Positions 26,251-35,700 of a stretch of DNA of 53,567 bases are shown here, in pieces. The notes below the pieces were generated by a model. It was not told the DNA's origin. It did no database searches and worked only from the letters and a program-made list of their open reading frames with translations. Numbering within the stretch: the stretch's first letter is position 1; each line of letters begins with the position of its first letter. This DNA comes from Opitutia bacterium Tous-C1TDCM (GTDB lineage: Bacteria; Verrucomicrobiota; Verrucomicrobiia; Opitutales; Opitutaceae). The DNA lies in NCBI GenBank assembly GCA_002288455.1, contig NEUS01000009.1, positions 1 through 53,567 of the forward strand, in the 5' to 3' direction. A program made the position numbers and the translations under genes.

Positions 26251-26793
26251 ATGCTCCCGCTTCGCGTCCTCCCGTTCTGCCTGCTGCTGGCCGCCCTCGC
26301 CTTCGCCGGCTGCGGCGTCATCCCGCGCGGCGTCCCGGCCACCGCCGGTCTTACCAATTTCGGCTGGGCCAACGACCGCCTTTTCCGCGGTGCCCAGCCC
26401 GACGCCGCCGCCCTCGCGCAGCTGCACGCCCGCGGCATCCGGACCGTCATCAATCTGCGGCCGCCCGACGAAGCCTGGGACGGCGAGCCGGCCGCGGCCC
26501 GCGCCCTCGGTCTCGTCCATCACACGGTCCCGCTGCGCGGCTTCGATGCGCCGGGCGACGCCGCAATCTCCCAGGTGCTCGCGTTGATCACCGCCTCGCC
26601 GGGCCCGGTGTTCGTGCATTGTGAATACGGCGCGGACCGCATCGGCACTGTCATCGCCTGCTACCGGATCCGCCACGACGGTTGGTCGGCCGAACGCGCC
26701 TTGGTCGAAGCCCAGCTCTACGGCTTCTCGTCTTTTCAGGCCGAGATGCGCCGCTTCATTCTCTCCTTCCCGCCCGCGGACCGGCGACCGTAA
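26251..26793 (+). CDS. Lipoprotein with dual-specificity/tyrosine phosphatase-like domain
   Basis: 180 residues. A lipoprotein signal (hydrophobic stretch, then AFAGC lipobox near residues 20-24) is followed by a compact phosphatase domain. The P-loop HCEYGADRIG carries the Cys-x5-Arg signature of protein tyrosine phosphatases, and the opening FGWANDRLFRGAQP and INLRPPDE are typical of the DSP family (general-acid region nearby). An adjacent GTG at 26248 could be used instead of ATG 26251. It lies 33 bp before the P-type ATPase gene. A role in the metal island is not obvious; it may dephosphorylate an envelope substrate. Confidence 0.8.
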   Translation: MLPLRVLPFCLLLAALAFAGCGVIPRGVPATAGLTNFGWANDRLFRGAQPDAAALAQLHARGIRTVINLRPPDEAWDGEPAAARALGLVHHTVPLRGFDAPGDAAISQVLALITASPGPVFVHCEYGADRIGTVIACYRIRHDGWSAERALVEAQLYGFSSFQAEMRRFILSFPPADRRP

Positions 26794-26826
26794 GGTTGCC
26801 GTCCTCGTCTCCGTCTCGAGGGGCAG

Positions 26827-28902
26827 ATGAAAACCACTCCGCCCGCCGCCAACGACCCTCCTCCTCCCGCCGCACCCCGCGCGGCGGACTACGGTTCCGA
26901 TTCTCCGGTTTACATGGGCCTGCCCGACGAACGCGTGCTGCGCCCGCGGTTCCTCGTCGCCGTCGTCTTCACGGTTCCCGTCATGGTTCTAGCCATGGGC
27001 GAGATGCTCGCCCCGGCCTTCTTCCATCGTTTCGACCCGCGCGTGCTGGCGTGGCTCCAGCTCGCGTTCACCACGCCGGTTTTCTGGTGGTCCGGCGCGC
27101 CGTTCCTGCGGCGCTGGTGGATCTCGATCCGCGACCGGGACACCAACATGTTCACGCTCACCGTCACCGGCACCGGCGCCGCCTACGGCTACAGCGTTTT
27201 CGCCGTCCTCTTCGGCGACCGTTTCCCGGCCGCCCTCCGCACCGCGCACGGCGTGCCGCTCTACTTCGAAGCCGCCGCCGCCATCACGACCATCGTCCTC
27301 CTCGGCCAAATCATCGAACAGCGCGCGCACGCCCGCACCGATGCCGCCATCCGCGCCCTTCTCGATCTCGCCCCGCGGACCGCCCGCCGCCTCGATGCCG
27401 CGGGCCGCGAATCCGAAGTTCCCGTGGGCGAAATTCGTCCCGGCGATGTCCTGCGCGTGCGCCCCGGCGAGGCGATTCCCGTCGACGGCACCCTCCTCGA
27501 CGGCACCAGCGCGGTCGACGAATCGATGCTCACCGGCGAACCCGTACCGGTCGAAAAATCCGCCCCCGCCAAGGTCAGCGCCGGCACCCTCAACACCTCC
27601 GGCACCTTCACGTTCCGCGCCGTGCGCGTCGGCGGCGACACGCTGCTCGCCGGTATCGTCCGCCTCGTCGAGGCCGCGCAAAACAGCGAGGCGCCCATCC
27701 AGCGCACGGCCGACCGCGTCTCCGCCTGGTTCACCCCGACCGTCCTCGGCCTCTCCGCCCTCACGTTCCTCGGCTGGCTCGTGTTCGCTCCCGCCCCCGC
27801 CTTCACCCTCGCCCTCGTCAACGCCGTCGCCGTCCTGATCATCGCCTGCCCCTGCGCCCTTGGTCTCGCCACGCCCGTCGCGCTCGTCACCGGCATCGGC
27901 CGCGGCGCGCAGGCCGGCGTGCTCGTGAAAGATGCCGCCGCTCTGGAAAAACTCGCCGGCGCCGCCGTCCTGCTCATCGACAAGACCGGCACGCTCACCG
28001 CCGGCCGGCCCACCGTCGTGGACCTGGAAACCGCTCCGGATTTCGGCGCCGGGTCATCCTCCGCGGAAATCGCCCGCCACGCTTTGCTGCAATTCGCCGC
28101 CGCCGCCGAATCATCCAGCGAACATGCGCTCGGCCGGGCCATCGTCGCCCACGCGGACGCCGCGGGCCTGCCGCGCCGCCCCGCCACCGCGTTCGCCGCC
28201 ACCCCGGGCTTCGGCGTCGCGGCCACCGTCGAAGGCGTCCGCGTCGAGGTCGGCCGCGCCGCCGCGCGCCCGTTGCGCGAACATCCCACGGCGACCTTGG
28301 TCGGCGTGACGATCGACGGCCGCTACGCCGGCACGATCGCCCTGGCCGACACCGTGAAACCCACGACCCCGGACGCGATCCGCGAACTTCACCGGCTGGA
28401 CCTCAAGGTGATTATGGTCGCCGGCGACCGCGAGGCCGCCGCGGCGGAGCTCGCCTCGCAGCTCGGCCTCGACGGCCACCACGCCGGCGTTTCCCCCGCC
28501 GAAAAGCAGGAACTCGTCCGCCGCTACCGGGAACCCGGCCGCACCGTCGTCTTTGCCGGCGACGGCATCAACGACGCCCCCGCCCTCGCCGCCGCCGATG
28601 TCGGCATCGCCATGGGCAACGGCACCGATGTCGCCATCCACAGCGCCGGACTCGTTCTCGTGCAGGGCGATCTCCGCGCCCTCGTGCGCGCGGTGCACCT
28701 CAGCCGCGCCGTGCTCGCGAACATCAAACAGAATCTGTGGTTTGCTTTCGGATACAACGCCCTCGGCCTGCCCGTCGCCGCCGGCCTGCTCTATCCGTTC
28801 ACCGGCTGGTTGCTCAGCCCGATGCTCGCCGGCGCCGCCATGAGCCTAAGCTCCCTCAGCGTCGTCGCCAACGCCCTCCGCCTCCGCCACGCCAAACTCT
28901 GA
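26827..28902 (+). CDS. copA: Cu(I)-type P1B-ATPase
   Basis: 691 residues. Transport signatures of P1B-1 (Cu(I)/Ag(I)) ATPases are visible: CPC in [11 protein letters not shown] (TM6), YN in FGYNALGLP (TM7) and MSLSS in [11 protein letters not shown] (TM8). Enzyme motifs are TGEPVPVEK (actuator), DKTGTLT (phosphorylated Asp), SEHALGRAI in place of the usual SEHPLA, and [10 protein letters not shown]. The N-terminus is short and Pro-rich with no CxxC heavy-metal-associated domain. The protein moves Cu(I) from cytoplasm to periplasm, where the CusCBA-like pump 1 kb upstream could remove it. The start at 26827 follows CGAGGGGCAG, a good ribosome-binding site. Confidence 0.92.
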   Translation: MKTTPPAANDPPPPAAPRAADYGSDSPVYMGLPDERVLRPRFLVAVVFTVPVMVLAMGEMLAPAFFHRFDPRVLAWLQLAFTTPVFWWSGAPFLRRWWISIRDRDTNMFTLTVTGTGAAYGYSVFAVLFGDRFPAALRTAHGVPLYFEAAAAITTIVLLGQIIEQRAHARTDAAIRALLDLAPRTARRLDAAGRESEVPVGEIRPGDVLRVRPGEAIPVDGTLLDGTSAVDESMLTGEPVPVEKSAPAKVSAGTLNTSGTFTFRAVRVGGDTLLAGIVRLVEAAQNSEAPIQRTADRVSAWFTPTVLGLSALTFLGWLVFAPAPAFTLALVNAVAVLIIACPCALGLATPVALVTGIGRGAQAGVLVKDAAALEKLAGAAVLLIDKTGTLTAGRPTVVDLETAPDFGAGSSSAEIARHALLQFAAAAESSSEHALGRAIVAHADAAGLPRRPATAFAATPGFGVAATVEGVRVEVGRAAARPLREHPTATLVGVTIDGRYAGTIALADTVKPTTPDAIRELHRLDLKVIMVAGDREAAAAELASQLGLDGHHAGVSPAEKQELVRRYREPGRTVVFAGDGINDAPALAAADVGIAMGNGTDVAIHSAGLVLVQGDLRALVRAVHLSRAVLANIKQNLWFAFGYNALGLPVAAGLLYPFTGWLLSPMLAGAAMSLSSLSVVANALRLRHAKL

Positions 28903-28968
28903 CGCATCGGCAGCCGACGATTGCAGTGCGGCCCGCCGACCCGCAGCGTCCGAACAACCCCCTTCGCC

Positions 28969-29685
28969 ATGCCCCGCCTCCTCCGCCTGCTCCTCCCCCT
29001 CGTCTGCACCGCCCCGCTCCTCGCCGCCGACGATCACGGTACACTCATCTTCCAGGACGATTTCGCCCGGAACGAAGCCCAGGAATCCTCCGACGCCCCC
29101 GGCAACGGCTGGGCCACCAACAGCAAATCCCGCGCAAAGGGCCACAAGCAGGTCGATCTCCGCGACGGCGCGCTGCACATCTTCATCCACGCCGCCGCCG
29201 ACCACGCCGTGTCCGTCACGCACGCGGCCGAATTCGCCGACGGCGCCGTCGCCCTCCGCTTCAAACTCGAGGACGCCCGCGACAGCCTCGGCCTCGATTT
29301 CGCCGACCTCGGCCGCAAGGACGTCCACGCCGGCCATCTCTTCGCCGCCCGCGTGAGTCCGAAACAAGTCCTCCTCCAGGACCTCGCCACCGGCAACATG
29401 CGCCTCGACCTCCGCATCGCGCGGCAGGCCAAACAGCCCCTCAGCGATGAGCAAAAGGCCGCCCTCGTCGGCAAAGAAAAGAAACTGCCCGCCGCCCTCG
29501 CCGTCGGCATCTGGCACGATCTGCTCGTCAAAATCTCCGGCGACGAACTCTCCGTCACGATCGACGGCACCCTCGTCGGCCAACTGAAATCCCCCGGCAT
29601 CGCCCATCCGACCAAGCGCGTCCTCCGCCTCGCCGTCCCGCGCAACGCCGTCGTCGACGACGTGAAGATCTGGCGGAAATCCTGA
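28969..29685 (+). CDS. Exported beta-sandwich protein (DUF1080/LamG-like)
   Basis: 238 residues. A signal peptide (MPRLLRLLLPLVCTAPLLAAD) is followed by a domain opening LIFQDDFARNE and closing with LRLAVPRNAVVDDVKIWRK, the pattern of LamG/DUF1080-like (3-keto-disaccharide hydrolase-type) beta-sandwiches: ISGDELSVTIDGTLVGQL is the typical central strand pair. It may bind or cleave glycans, but no catalytic residues can be assigned. It sits between the Cu(I) ATPase and a His-motif lipoprotein. An in-frame start at 28921 would add 16 residues before the signal peptide and is unlikely. Confidence 0.75.
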   Translation: MPRLLRLLLPLVCTAPLLAADDHGTLIFQDDFARNEAQESSDAPGNGWATNSKSRAKGHKQVDLRDGALHIFIHAAADHAVSVTHAAEFADGAVALRFKLEDARDSLGLDFADLGRKDVHAGHLFAARVSPKQVLLQDLATGNMRLDLRIARQAKQPLSDEQKAALVGKEKKLPAALAVGIWHDLLVKISGDELSVTIDGTLVGQLKSPGIAHPTKRVLRLAVPRNAVVDDVKIWRKS

Positions 29686-29740
29686 TCCCGCTGCCGCCGC
29701 GCCGCCGGAAATCAATTGGTCGTGGATCTTCGCCCCCCTC

Positions 29741-29776
29741 CGCCCCATCCGTCCCATCCGCCCTGCCCGCCCCGCC
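29741..29776 (+). repeat. Nine-bp-period array (CGCCCCATC)
   Basis: CGCCCCATC, CGTCCCATC, CGCCCTGCC, CGCCCCGCC in a 9-bp register between two genes. It is related to the GTCCTATCC array at 32541. Confidence 0.65.
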
Positions 29777-29828
29777 GGAAATCCGCCCCGGGACTTGTCG
29801 GCCGCACCTTCGCCGCCATAGTCGCACC

Positions 29829-30293
29829 ATGAACTTTTTCCGCGCCCTCCCCATCCTCGTCGGTCTCTCCGCCCTCCTCCTCGCCGGCTGCAGCAAGTCC
29901 GGCTCGCCCAGCTCCGCCGGCGGCGGCCACGTCCACACCGCTCCGCACGGCGGCACCCTCATCGAGCTCGGCCAACACGCCTACAATCTCGAACTCGTCC
30001 GCGACGCCGCCGCCGGCAAACTCTCGATCTACATCCTCGACGGCCACGCCGAGAACTTCATCCGCATCGCCGCCAAGGAAATCGAAGTCGTCGCCATCGC
30101 CGGCGGCCAGCGTCGCCCCCTCATGCTCACCGCCGTCGCCAACCCCGCCACCGGCGAAACCATCGGCAACACCTCGCAGTTCGAAGCCACCGCCGACTGG
30201 CTCAAGTCCACCGCCGAATTCCCCGGCACCGTCACCGCCGTCGACATCCGCGGCACCGTCTTCCGCAACGTCGCGATCTACCTGCGCAAGTGA
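29829..30293 (+). CDS. Lipoprotein with His-rich metal-binding motif
   Basis: 154 residues. The lipobox is LLAGC (Cys about residue 21), followed by a Gly/Ser stretch and [15 protein letters not shown], a His-containing motif shared with N-terminal regions of some metal-efflux adaptors. The rest is a small beta-rich domain with [15 protein letters not shown]. It is anchored in an envelope membrane and may hand metal to the pump or bind excess metal. The stop TGA overlaps the GTG of the DUF3299 gene (GTGA), implying coupled translation. Confidence 0.75.
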   Translation: MNFFRALPILVGLSALLLAGCSKSGSPSSAGGGHVHTAPHGGTLIELGQHAYNLELVRDAAAGKLSIYILDGHAENFIRIAAKEIEVVAIAGGQRRPLMLTAVANPATGETIGNTSQFEATADWLKSTAEFPGTVTAVDIRGTVFRNVAIYLRK

Positions 30294-31009
30294 CGCCGTC
30301 CGGCCCAGCGCCCCGCCGCCGCGCCCCGGTCTCGCTCCTCCTCGCCGCCCTCGTGGCCTGGCCCGCCGCCGCCCAGGTCACCGGCCTGCGCGGCTTCCGC
30401 GACCATTCCCTCTGCTGCGCCCTCGGCATGCCGTCCATCCACGGTGCCGACGGCGCCTTCGACTCCGCGCCCGATCCCGTCCTCAGCCGCCGCCGCGCCC
30501 CCGCCCCGCCCGCGCCGGACGCCGCCCCGCCCCCCATCGTCCGCCTCCCCGGCCCGCCGTTGTCGGACCTCGACGGTCCCCTGAAATACCAATCCGGATA
30601 CGCCAAGATCGGATTCAGCCAACTCGCCGGTTTCGATTTCGCCGCCCCGCCCCAGCCCGTCGCCGAAAACCAACCCCTGCCCGATGTCCTCGCCGGCATC
30701 CCGGCGTCCATCCGCCGCCTCGACGGCCGCAAAGTCGTCCTCACCGGCTTCATCCTGCCGACCAAAATGGAGGCCGGCTTCGCGAAGGAGTTCTTCTTTC
30801 TCAGCAGCTCCCAGCTCTGCTGCTTCGGCGTCACCCCTTCCCTCAACGACCTCATCGTCGTCCGCATGAAAGACGAAGGCCTCCCCGCCGTGCAGGACGT
30901 CCCCGTTTCCCTCGCCGGCATTTTCCGCGTCCGCGCCCAATGGACCGCCGGCTACCTCGAAAGCATCTACGAACTCGAAGGCCACGGCCTCCTCAAAACC
31001 AAAGACTGA
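30290..31009 (+). CDS. Exported DUF3299 protein
   Basis: 239 residues, GTG start overlapping the upstream TGA by 4 bp. An N-terminal signal ([18 protein letters not shown]) is followed by a Pro-rich linker with CC at about 42-43, then DUF3299: [38 protein letters not shown] and [15 protein letters not shown]3299 proteins are exported, carry a conserved Cys-Cys and are often found with zinc- or copper-related genes; their activity is unknown. Coupling to the His-motif lipoprotein and the COG0523 gene 90 bp downstream supports a metal role. Confidence 0.85.
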   Translation: MTPSGPAPRRRAPVSLLLAALVAWPAAAQVTGLRGFRDHSLCCALGMPSIHGADGAFDSAPDPVLSRRRAPAPPAPDAAPPPIVRLPGPPLSDLDGPLKYQSGYAKIGFSQLAGFDFAAPPQPVAENQPLPDVLAGIPASIRRLDGRKVVLTGFILPTKMEAGFAKEFFFLSSSQLCCFGVTPSLNDLIVVRMKDEGLPAVQDVPVSLAGIFRVRAQWTAGYLESIYELEGHGLLKTKD

Positions 31010-31017
31010 CCGCCCCC

Positions 31018-31097
31018 CGTTTCCCGCTTTTCCAATTTCCCCCATTTCCGGTTTTCCGTCCTTCCGTCCTTCCGTCCTTTCGCCTTTCGCCTTTTCC
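31018..31097 (+). repeat. Pyrimidine-rich periodic array before the COG0523 gene
   Basis: Units near 7-8 bp (TTCCAAT, TTCCGTCC three times, TTTCGCC twice) run right up to the ATG at 31099. No AG-rich ribosome-binding site is visible in front of this start. Confidence 0.6.
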
Positions 31098-31098
31098 C

Positions 31099-32502
31099 AT
31101 GATCCCCGTCACCGTCCTCACCGGCTTCCTCGGCGCCGGCAAGACCACCCTCCTCAACCGCATCCTCACCGAACACCACGGCAAGAAACTCGCCGTGATC
31201 GAAAACGAATTCGGCGAGGTCGGCGTCGACCACCAGCTCGTCATCCAGAGCGAGGAGGAACTCTTCGAGATGAACAACGGCTGCATCTGCTGCAGCGTGC
31301 GCGGCGATCTCATCCGCATCCTCGGCCGTCTCCTCAAACGCAAGGACAAGCTCGACGGTATTCTCATCGAGACCACCGGCCTCGCCAACCCCGCCCCCGT
31401 CGCGCAGACGTTCTTCACCGACGACGAGATCAAGCAGCACTTCCGTCTCGACGCCATCGTCACCGTCGTCGACGCCAAGCACGTCAGCCAGCACCTCGAC
31501 GGCGACGACGAATCCGTGAAGCAGATCGCCTTCGCCGACGTGATCCTTCTCAACAAAACCGACCTCGTCGCCCCCGCCGAACTCGCCGCCCTCGAGGCCC
31601 GTATCCAAAATATCAATGCCGTCGCCCGCGTCCACCGCACGCAAAACTGCGACGTCCCCCTCGATCGCGTCCTCGATGTCGGCGGCTTCAACCTCAGCCG
31701 CGCCACCGAACTCGAGCCGCAATTCCTCCAGCCCGAATACCCCTTCGAATGGGCCGGCGCCTACGCCCTCCCCCTCGGCCAACACGTGCTCGAAATCGGC
31801 CACTGCGACCACGACCATGACCACGGGCACGACCACGGCCACGATCATGGCGAAGCCGGCCACGACCACCACCATCATCACCACGGCAATCCCAACGAAC
31901 TCGATGTCGTCGTCATGCCCGTGAAATCCCTCGCCGACGCCGATCTCGCCGCCGCCCGCGACGCCGCCGTCTTGGTCTTTTCGGATTGGGAAGCCCGCAC
32001 CGCCGAAGGCGAAACCGTCAACCCCGGCGCCACCTTGCATCGCCTCCTCCTCAAGGACGGCGACGGCCGCTTCGTCCTCAAAATCACGCAACCCGGCTTC
32101 TACCTCGTCTGCGAATCCTGCGGCCACGACCCCCTCCACATCCGCATCATGGGCGAAGCCGCCCGCCCCGCCTGGCAGCAGGATTTCCACCTCGCCCACA
32201 GCCACAGCGAAGCCGTGTCCTCCGTCGGCATCAGCACCCCCGGCGACCTCGACGGCAAGAAACTGAACGACTGGATCGGCGACCTCCTCAAAACCAAGGG
32301 CGGCGATATCTACCGCATGAAGGGCGTCCTCGCCGTCAAAGGCTCCGGCAAACGCCTCGTCTTCCAAGGCGTCCACATGCTCTTCGACGCCAAATTCGAC
32401 CGCGAATGGGGCTCCACCCCCCGCCAAAATACCCTCGTCTTCATCGGCAAGAACCTCGACCGCGCCGCCCTCACCGAAGCCTTCAAAGCCTGCCTCGCCT
32501 GA
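31099..32502 (+). CDS. COG0523 (CobW/ZigA-like) GTPase metallochaperone with extra insert
   Basis: 467 residues. G3E GTPase motifs are GFLGAGKTT (Walker A), GCICC (the CxCC metal site, about 61-65), ETTGLANP and LNKTD. A CobW C-terminal domain occupies about 360-467. Between them, where typical family members have a short linker, residues 212-360 hold a His/Asp-rich tract (235-262, ending in six histidines) and an approximately 90-residue domain with a [11 protein letters not shown] segment (339-349). Family members deliver Zn or other ions to client enzymes. The His tract suggests Zn or Ni buffering. It is the last gene of the island; the usual Zur box was not recognised. Confidence 0.9.
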   Translation: MIPVTVLTGFLGAGKTTLLNRILTEHHGKKLAVIENEFGEVGVDHQLVIQSEEELFEMNNGCICCSVRGDLIRILGRLLKRKDKLDGILIETTGLANPAPVAQTFFTDDEIKQHFRLDAIVTVVDAKHVSQHLDGDDESVKQIAFADVILLNKTDLVAPAELAALEARIQNINAVARVHRTQNCDVPLDRVLDVGGFNLSRATELEPQFLQPEYPFEWAGAYALPLGQHVLEIGHCDHDHDHGHDHGHDHGEAGHDHHHHHHGNPNELDVVVMPVKSLADADLAAARDAAVLVFSDWEARTAEGETVNPGATLHRLLLKDGDGRFVLKITQPGFYLVCESCGHDPLHIRIMGEAARPAWQQDFHLAHSHSEAVSSVGISTPGDLDGKKLNDWIGDLLKTKGGDIYRMKGVLAVKGSGKRLVFQGVHMLFDAKFDREWGSTPRQNTLVFIGKNLDRAALTEAFKACLA

Positions 32503-32540
32503 GCCGCCGCCCACCCCACCGCCCGCCCGATCCGGTATAG

Positions 32541-32601
32541 GTCCCATTTGTCCTATCCGTCCTATCCGTCCCATCCCCCATTCCCCATCCCCAATCCCCC
32601 C
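32541..32601 (+). repeat. Nine-bp-period array (GTCCTATCC) with heptamer tail
   Basis: Four 9-bp units: GTCCCATTT, GTCCTATCC, GTCCTATCC, GTCCCATCC (32541-32576), followed by about 25 bp in 7-bp register (CCCATTC, CCCATCC, CCAATCC). It is the reverse complement type of the array at 4404-4445. Confidence 0.8.
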
Positions 32602-32681
32602 CAAAACGGCCCGCGAAATGCTGCCCGAGGGATTGTCTTTCCCCATCATTCAGGCCTGCTCGACGCCACAAAGTTGCGGCA

Positions 32682-32695
32682 AGTACCCCGGTACT
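32682..32695. promoter_or_regulatory. AGTACC-CC-GGTACT inverted repeat upstream of PEP-CTERM gene
   Basis: A perfect 6-bp inverted repeat with a 2-bp centre lies 41 bp before the ATG at 32737. It is placed like an operator or activator site, but no regulator is known for it. Confidence 0.35.
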
Positions 32696-32736
32696 CGACC
32701 TCCGCTGAGCCTGTTTCCACCTCCGTTTCCCTCGCC

Positions 32737-35700
32737 ATGTCCCACCGCTCCCTCCGACGCGCCCCTTTTCGCGGCCTCGTTTCGCTCGTAGCGGCCTTGG
32801 CAGCAGCGTCCTCTTCGGCACCCGCGGCCACGTTCACCTGGGTGGGCCTCGGCCTTGGCAACAACTGGTCCACGTCCCTGAATTGGTCCGGCAACGTCGT
32901 CCCCGCCAACGACGGTACCGCCATGATCGAGTTCGGCGGCATCGCCGTACTCTCCCCCAATATCAGCAGCGTCTGGAGCATCGATAGCCTCACCTTCGTT
33001 TCCGGCGCCGGCGCCTTCACCCTCGGTGGCTCGACCCTCACCGTCGGCGCGGGCGGCATCACGAACGCCGCCTCCAATCTCCAAACCGTCTCCGCGCCCA
33101 TCGTCGTCGGCGCCGCCCAGACCTGGGACTCCGGCTCCGCCGGCCTCACCGTTTCCGGAATCGTTTCCGGCTCCGCCAACCTCACCAAGACCGGCACCGG
33201 CACCCTCTTCCTCTCCGGCGCCAACACCTTCACCGGCACCCTCACCGTCACCCGCGGCACCGTCCACCTCGGCGCCAACCCGGCCGCCACCACCGGTTCC
33301 CTTGTCGTCAACTCCCAGACCGCCGCCGCCACCGCCGCCTTCGATTTCGACGATGCCGATGTCACCTTCGCCTCCGTCCAACTCGGCGGCACCGGCGGCA
33401 CCGCCACCTCGACGAGCAACATCGTCGGCAACAACGGCACCCTCACCCTTTCCGGCGGCCTCACCTTCGACGCCACCAACAACCCCCTCGGCTCGACCAT
33501 CGCCGGCCGCCTCTCCCTCGCCGCCGGCAACCGCACCTTCACCATCGGCGATTCCACCAACGCGATCGCCGACGTCACCATCTCCCGGTCGATTTCCGGC
33601 AGCGGCAATCTCGTCAAGACCGGCCCCGGCACCCTCGTCCTCTCCGCCACCAATTCGTACTCCGGCGACACCATCGTCAACCGCGGTACCCTCCAGCTCG
33701 GAGCCAACCAAAGCGCCGCCACCACCAACCTCGTCGTCCGCGCCGACTCCGCCGCCACGCCGACCTTCGATCTCAACGGCAACAACGCCACCTTCACCAA
33801 TATCACTCTCGGCGGCATCACCGGCTTCGTCGGCAACATCGCCACCGGCGCCGGCACCCTCACCGTTTCCAACAGCATCGTCTACGACGCCACCAACAAT
33901 CCCCCCTCCGCCACCCTCGGCGTCTCCCTCGAGATCGGCTCCGGCACCGTCACCATCGACGTCGGCAACTCTTCCGCCGCCCATCCCGATCTCCTCATTT
34001 CCAGCATGATCTCCGGCGGCGGCGGTCTGCTCAAGACCGGCACCGGCACCCTCACCCTCTCCGGCGCCAGCACCTACGACGGCGGCCTCAAAATCGCCGC
34101 CGGCACCGTCATCGTCTCGAACTTCCCCGACCCCGGCGCCTCCAGCCCCTTCGGCGACGGCACCTCGCCCCTCCAGCTCGGCGACGGCACTTCCGCGGGC
34201 GCCATCGAATACACCGGCGCCGGCGACACCAGCAGCCGCGACATCGATCTCACCGGCACCACCGGCAACGGCAAAATCATCAGCTCCGGTGCCGGCGCCC
34301 TCATCCTCACCGGCAACCTCAGCACCGTCGGCATCGGCAACAAATTCCTCGAACTCTCCGGCTCCAACACCGGCGCCAACCGCCTCGACGGCCCGATCTC
34401 CGACGGCAGCGCCGTCACCGGCCTCATCAAATCCGGCTCCGGTACCTGGACCCTCAACACCTCCAGCAGCTTCACCGGCGACGTGAAGATCTACGAAGGT
34501 ATCCTCAAGACCTCCTCGATCGAATACAACGGCACCCACAGCGCCCTCGGCGCCGGCAGCAATATCGGCTTCGGCAACGGCTCCGACTCCGGCACCCTGC
34601 TCTACGAAGGCTCCGGCACCAGCACCGACCGCAACATCATCCTCGCCGGTACCACCGGCGGCGCCTCCATCCTCAACAACGGCACCGGCGGCATCCGCCT
34701 CTCCGGCGCTTTCTCCGCCCCAGGCCTCGGCGCCAAGTCCTTCACCCTCGGCGGCTCCAACACCGACGACAACTACTTCGACGGCGACATCGTCGACTCC
34801 GCCTCCGGCGCCACCAGCCTCGTGAAAACCGGCACCGGCAGCTGGATCCTCGCCGGCACCAACACCTACACCGGCGGCACGCTGATCAGCGACGGCACCC
34901 TCTACATCGGCTACGACACCCCCGGCACTTTGCCCGGCAACGCCACCAATCACGGTACGCTCATTTTCTCCCGCTCCGACACCTACAATTACGCCGGCGT
35001 GATTTCCGGCACCGGCAGCGTCTTCCAAAAGGGCAACGGCGAACTCAGCCTCACCGGCCTCAACACCTTCACCGGCGAATTCGGCGTGCTGAAGGGCACC
35101 GTCTCCTTCTCGACCTTCGGCACCCCCGGCGTCTCCGGTCCCTTCGGCGCCGGTTCGAGCCCCATTCAGCTCGGATCCGGCGAATCCGAAGGCCAACTCA
35201 AATACACCGGCACCGGCACGAGCAGCAGCCGCGGCTTCGACCTCGCCGGCGATTACGGCAACGGCAAGATCTCCAACCACGGCACCGGCGCCCTCACTCT
35301 CTCCGGCAATCTCATCGCCAGCGGGCCCGGCGCCAAATTCTTCATCCTCGGCGGCAACAACACCGGCAACAACGTCTTCTCCGGCACCATCTCCGACAGC
35401 GGCGGCGGTTACACCGGCCTCAAGAAACAGGACGCCGGCACCTGGACCGTGTCGGGCACCAGCACCTTCACCGGCGATGTGGAGCTCGAAAACGGCACGC
35501 TGATCGCCACCAGCCTCGCCAACTCCGGCACCTCCAGCGCCCTCGGCGCCGGCACCGCCCTCCGCTTCAACGCCAGCAGCGGCAGCCCCGTCCTCAGCTA
35601 CACCGGCGGCACCACCTCCTCCAACCGTTCGATCGATTTCTACAGCGATGCCACGATCCTCGCCAACGGCTCCGGCCCGCTGACCCTGACCGGCACCTTC

